Origin: Emiliania huxleyi CCMP1516
Taxonomy: Eukaryota > Haptophyta > Isochrysidales > Noelaerhabdaceae
DNA length: 45,275 bases
NCBI RefSeq assembly: GCF_000372725.1
Contig: NW_005201381.1
Coordinates: 36,814 to 82,088 of the forward strand
Direction: 5' to 3'
Below are positions 42,925 to 45,275 of the stretch, piece by piece. A program made the position numbers and the translations under genes. Positions within the stretch are counted from its first letter, which is position 1. Every line of letters begins with the position of its first letter. The notes beneath the pieces were generated by a model that ran no database searches, was not told where the DNA came from, and saw only the letters and a program-made list of their open reading frames with translations.

Positions 42925-43512
42925 GTACGTACGTACTGGCGAGGTACTCCCACGCCTCTGTTTTTTGTCTGGCCGAGTCAACCCGAGGGCGAGCCTGGGC
43001 GAGACTGCGTCAGCTGTTCCTTGGCCTGTACGAGGGTTTCCGGCAACCCAGAGGGAAACCAGAGGGTCCCCAGCACTTTGCGTTTCCGGAAGTTTCCAGG
43101 GAAACCAGAGGGTGTTTGGTGCTCCATTCTGTTTCTCTCGAGTTTCCCTCGGGAAACTCGCGAGTTTCCCTGAGTCTGAGAGCTGGTCTGGGGCAAAATC
43201 TGGGGCAAAATTGAGGAAATCGGCACGATACCCAGGTATTTTCCAGGTATACCGGGGTTTTCCAGGTATACCCGCAAAATACCCGGTATTTTGCCGATTT
43301 TGGCCCCAAAACAGCCTCAGACACGGCTCAGAGCCCCCCCAAAATGACGAATTCCACGGAGTTTCCCCGGGGTTTCCCGAGGAAACTAGAGGGTGTTGTA
43401 GGGAAACGAGCAGGAAACACGGAAAGGAAACCAGGTAGGGTGCGAGAGGAAACCCTCGTACAGGCCAAGCTGTTCCCACAGCAGGCTGGAAGTGCCTCGC
43501 CAGCGTACGTAC
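42925..43512. mobile_element. ~590-bp inverted-repeat element with GTTTCCC/GGGAAAC clusters
   Basis: Outer arms 42925-42944 (GTACGTACGTACTGGCGAGG) and 43495-43512 pair imperfectly. Inner arms 43021-43041 and 43448-43468 are perfect 21-mers (TTGGCCTGTACGAGGGTTTC...). The interior is packed with GGAAACC and GTTTCCC motifs and GGTATACC palindromes. It probably belongs to a non-autonomous DNA transposon family. Confidence 0.7.
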
Positions 43513-43540
43513 ACTGAAAACCACAGAACCGCCCTTTCAA

Positions 43541-43906
43541 AGTGAGTCTTTCGGTAAGCGCGGGTTAGCGCGGGTTCCACACGGGTTAAGCCACACTAAC
43601 CCAGCACGGGTCAGCACGGGTTAGAACGGGTTACCATAACCCGACGCTAACCCGGCACTAACCCGGCACTAACCCGGCACTGAGACTAACCCATCCTAAC
43701 GTATGCCCTCGAGCAGCGCGGGTTAGCGCCGGGTTAGTCTCGGGTTAGTGCCGGGTTAGTGCCGGGTTAGTGCCGGGTTAGCGTCGGGTTAGCGTCGGGT
43801 TATGGTAACCCGTTCTAACCCGTGCTGACCCGTGCTGGGTTAGTGTGGATTAACCCGTGTGGAACCCGCCGCTAACCCGCGCTTACCGATACGCGATAGA
43901 CTCACT
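43541..43906. repeat. 366-bp palindrome of CTAACCC/GGGTTAG motifs
   Basis: The left arm from AGTGAGTCT and the right arm back from AGACTCACT pair over roughly 150-170 bases with few differences. The left arm carries CTAACCCGGCA units and the right arm the mirror TGCCGGGTTAG units, in slightly different copy number. The centre lies near 43705. The right arm has a 7-base insertion next to CGGTAAGCGCGGG. A detached ACTAACCCGGGTTAGCGCCG motif follows at about 43990. Confidence 0.9.
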
Positions 43907-45129
43907 CCATACACGCTCAACTTACCGATAACGGCGTTGCCGCGGAGAGCACCAAGGGGCAAGGTGCAGCCAAGCCGTCCGAGGGAGGGACTAACCCGGG
44001 TTAGCGCCGGGTTAACACACTGGGCAAATCGGCCGATTTCCCTCCCGCTAAATCATCACGGCCCCGTAACACCCTCCGCGCGCGGTCAAAGGCTTCCCAG
44101 GGCCGGTCCATGACATGAACCGATAGACACAAGCAAAAAAACCCGCACCTCTAAGCTTATCGGGCACCCCGAGGCCCATACGGCGCCCCGGCGGGCCCCG
44201 GCGGAGGTCCGGCGCGGCGCTCCAAATCCGCACTTCGCGAGCTTCTACGGGAGTTCACGCGGCCTCTCCGCCTCGTGAGGCACACCCCACACCCACCACG
44301 AGCCCTGGGGCCGTGGGCGGACCTTTGGCCGCGGCGTCCGGAGCTTTAGTCGTCGAATATCGGCCGCCAACTAGGCCGTCGAGCGAACGTGTCCGGAGAG
44401 GCTCTCGGATGGGTCCGGCAGCGGTGCCATGGACCCAGAAGCTCGCCCCGGCGGAGCACTCACGGCTCGACCCCCGCCCCTGGTCACCCAGACGTGCCCT
44501 TGGACAGCCGTAGGGGCTCGCATGACGACGTTGGCGCCCGCGACGACGCCCTCCCCGACGACGTCGCATCTGGCAGACTACTCGGGCGCGGCGGCGCGGA
44601 GGATCACATGGTTTGGGACTCTGAGCGATGGCAGAGGCCTTTAACTGCAAACGAGGACGCCCCGCGAGGCCCCGTTGGCCGGGAGTGGTGAGTGGGACCA
44701 TAAACAAGCACTATATCCCCTACCGCGACCAGCCCACACACAGCCCAAACCGCTGCCAAACCGGCCCTGGTCACGCCGGCCGGGAGGCTGCCGGGGCGCC
44801 CAAACAGTCCCTCACGAACGCCACACGGGCCACCACGGCCCGTCCGGCGGCCCGAGTGCCGCCCCACACCCGCCCGACGCCCTCGGCCAGCCAGCGCCCA
44901 CTCTGAGAGGCTTCACCGCCGCCAGCGCGCCGAGCGCGCCGCCCTCTCCTCGCGCCACACGGGCCCCTGGCCGCACGCCCGAGAGGCGGCCCATAATTTG
45001 AGTCGAGACGCGCCGCCGGCCAGCCAGCAGCTCGCCCGCCACCCGCAGAGTGCCGCCGCCGCCCCCAGCCCGCACTGGAGAGGCTCTCCCGGCCGCTAGC
45101 CGCTGTCGCGTCGCCCGGCGGCTGCGCTG
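43907..45129. other. no recognised gene
   Basis: Open frames exist on both strands (for example plus-strand 44389-44691, ending DAPRGPVGREW), but none shows family motifs or clear codon-pattern support. No tRNA or rRNA is visible. Confidence 0.35.
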
Positions 45130-45275
45130 GCAGCGTGGCGGTGAGGGCGGTGGGGGAGATGGCGGCGGCGGGCTGGGCGGTGGCGGTGAGGGAGGTGGCG
45201 GCGACGGGGGCGGGGGTGACGGTGGCGGCGGGCTCGGTGGCGGCGGCGAGGGCGGCGGCGGCGAGGGCGGCGGCG
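45130..45275. repeat. GGCGG-rich low-complexity DNA
   Basis: GGCGGTGAGGGCGGTGGGG-type units run to the end of the window, resembling 13320-13530. The array is cut by the window edge. Confidence 0.85.

Noticed and set aside
42646..43524. 292-codon minus-strand frame
   Set aside because: Its sequence derives from GGAAACC repeats inside an inverted-repeat element; no family likeness.
43541..43906. True telomere end
   Set aside because: The motifs are interspersed, mirrored and internal, with ordinary DNA on both sides.
44389..44691. 100-codon plus-strand frame ending in VGREW
   Set aside because: A longer overlapping frame on the other strand and no recognisable motif; evidence too weak to call.

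Overview
The window looks like nuclear DNA of a GC-rich unicellular alga with a secondary plastid, most likely a haptophyte; this is inference. Genes are split by short introns on both strands. One gene (13762-14561) has a signal-plus-transit leader before a thylakoid-protein domain. Recognisable families are eukaryotic: ArfGAP-WW-PH, ankyrin, PHD, AP2, RCC1, CENPJ/TCP10, TIR and a hAT transposon. I saw no rRNA, tRNA, CRISPR array or bacterial operon. All exon maps were made by hand from splice signals and reading-frame continuity.

Layout. 0.1-1.4 kb: CT microsatellite, then an ArfGAP-WW-PH gene (-). 2.4-5.1 kb: an 11-exon ankyrin gene (+) whose introns are mostly GC-AG and hold short tandem repeats. 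5.1-8.3 kb: mostly non-coding, with hairpins and a minisatellite. 8.3-9.3 kb: a haem-oxygenase-fold protein (+). 9.7-12.5 kb: a dispersed A-rich repeat, a charged minus-strand reading region, a PHD-finger exon, and AP2 and RCC1 fragments. 12.8-13.7 kb: low-complexity minisatellites. 13.8-14.6 kb: a plastid DUF1118/RIQ-like gene (+). 14951-18806: a complete hAT transposon with inverted repeats, an 8-bp target duplication, a 920-codon transposase and a second, interrupted ORF.

19.4-27.9 kb and perhaps further upstream (-): a very large receptor-like gene. In protein order it has Ala/Glu-rich exons, single membrane spans, a proline-rich stalk, four FG-GAP/VCBS repeats, a bundle of about eight or nine membrane helices, and a cytoplasmic tail with two TIR-like units. 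Two one-base frame breaks interrupt it. 28.5-32.1 kb holds seven tandem ~0.55-kb units, each with a hydrophobic minus-strand reading frame just upstream of that gene.

33-36 kb: largely unexplained DNA with a CAG repeat, a charged minus-strand ORF and strong hairpins. 36.0-37.1 kb: an Ala-rich helical protein (+). 37.3-41.9 kb: a CENPJ/SAS-4-like centriole gene (-). 41.9-43.9 kb: four successive inverted-repeat elements, the last a 366-bp palindrome built from CTAACCC/GGGTTAG. 43.9-45.3 kb: no recognised gene, ending in GGC-rich repeats.

Two themes run through the window. In several genes the first bases of an intron repeat the first bases of the next exon, often with a GC donor, as expected if introns arose by local duplication. 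A 10-11 bp minisatellite with the core CCGAGAT recurs at many sites, mostly in introns.
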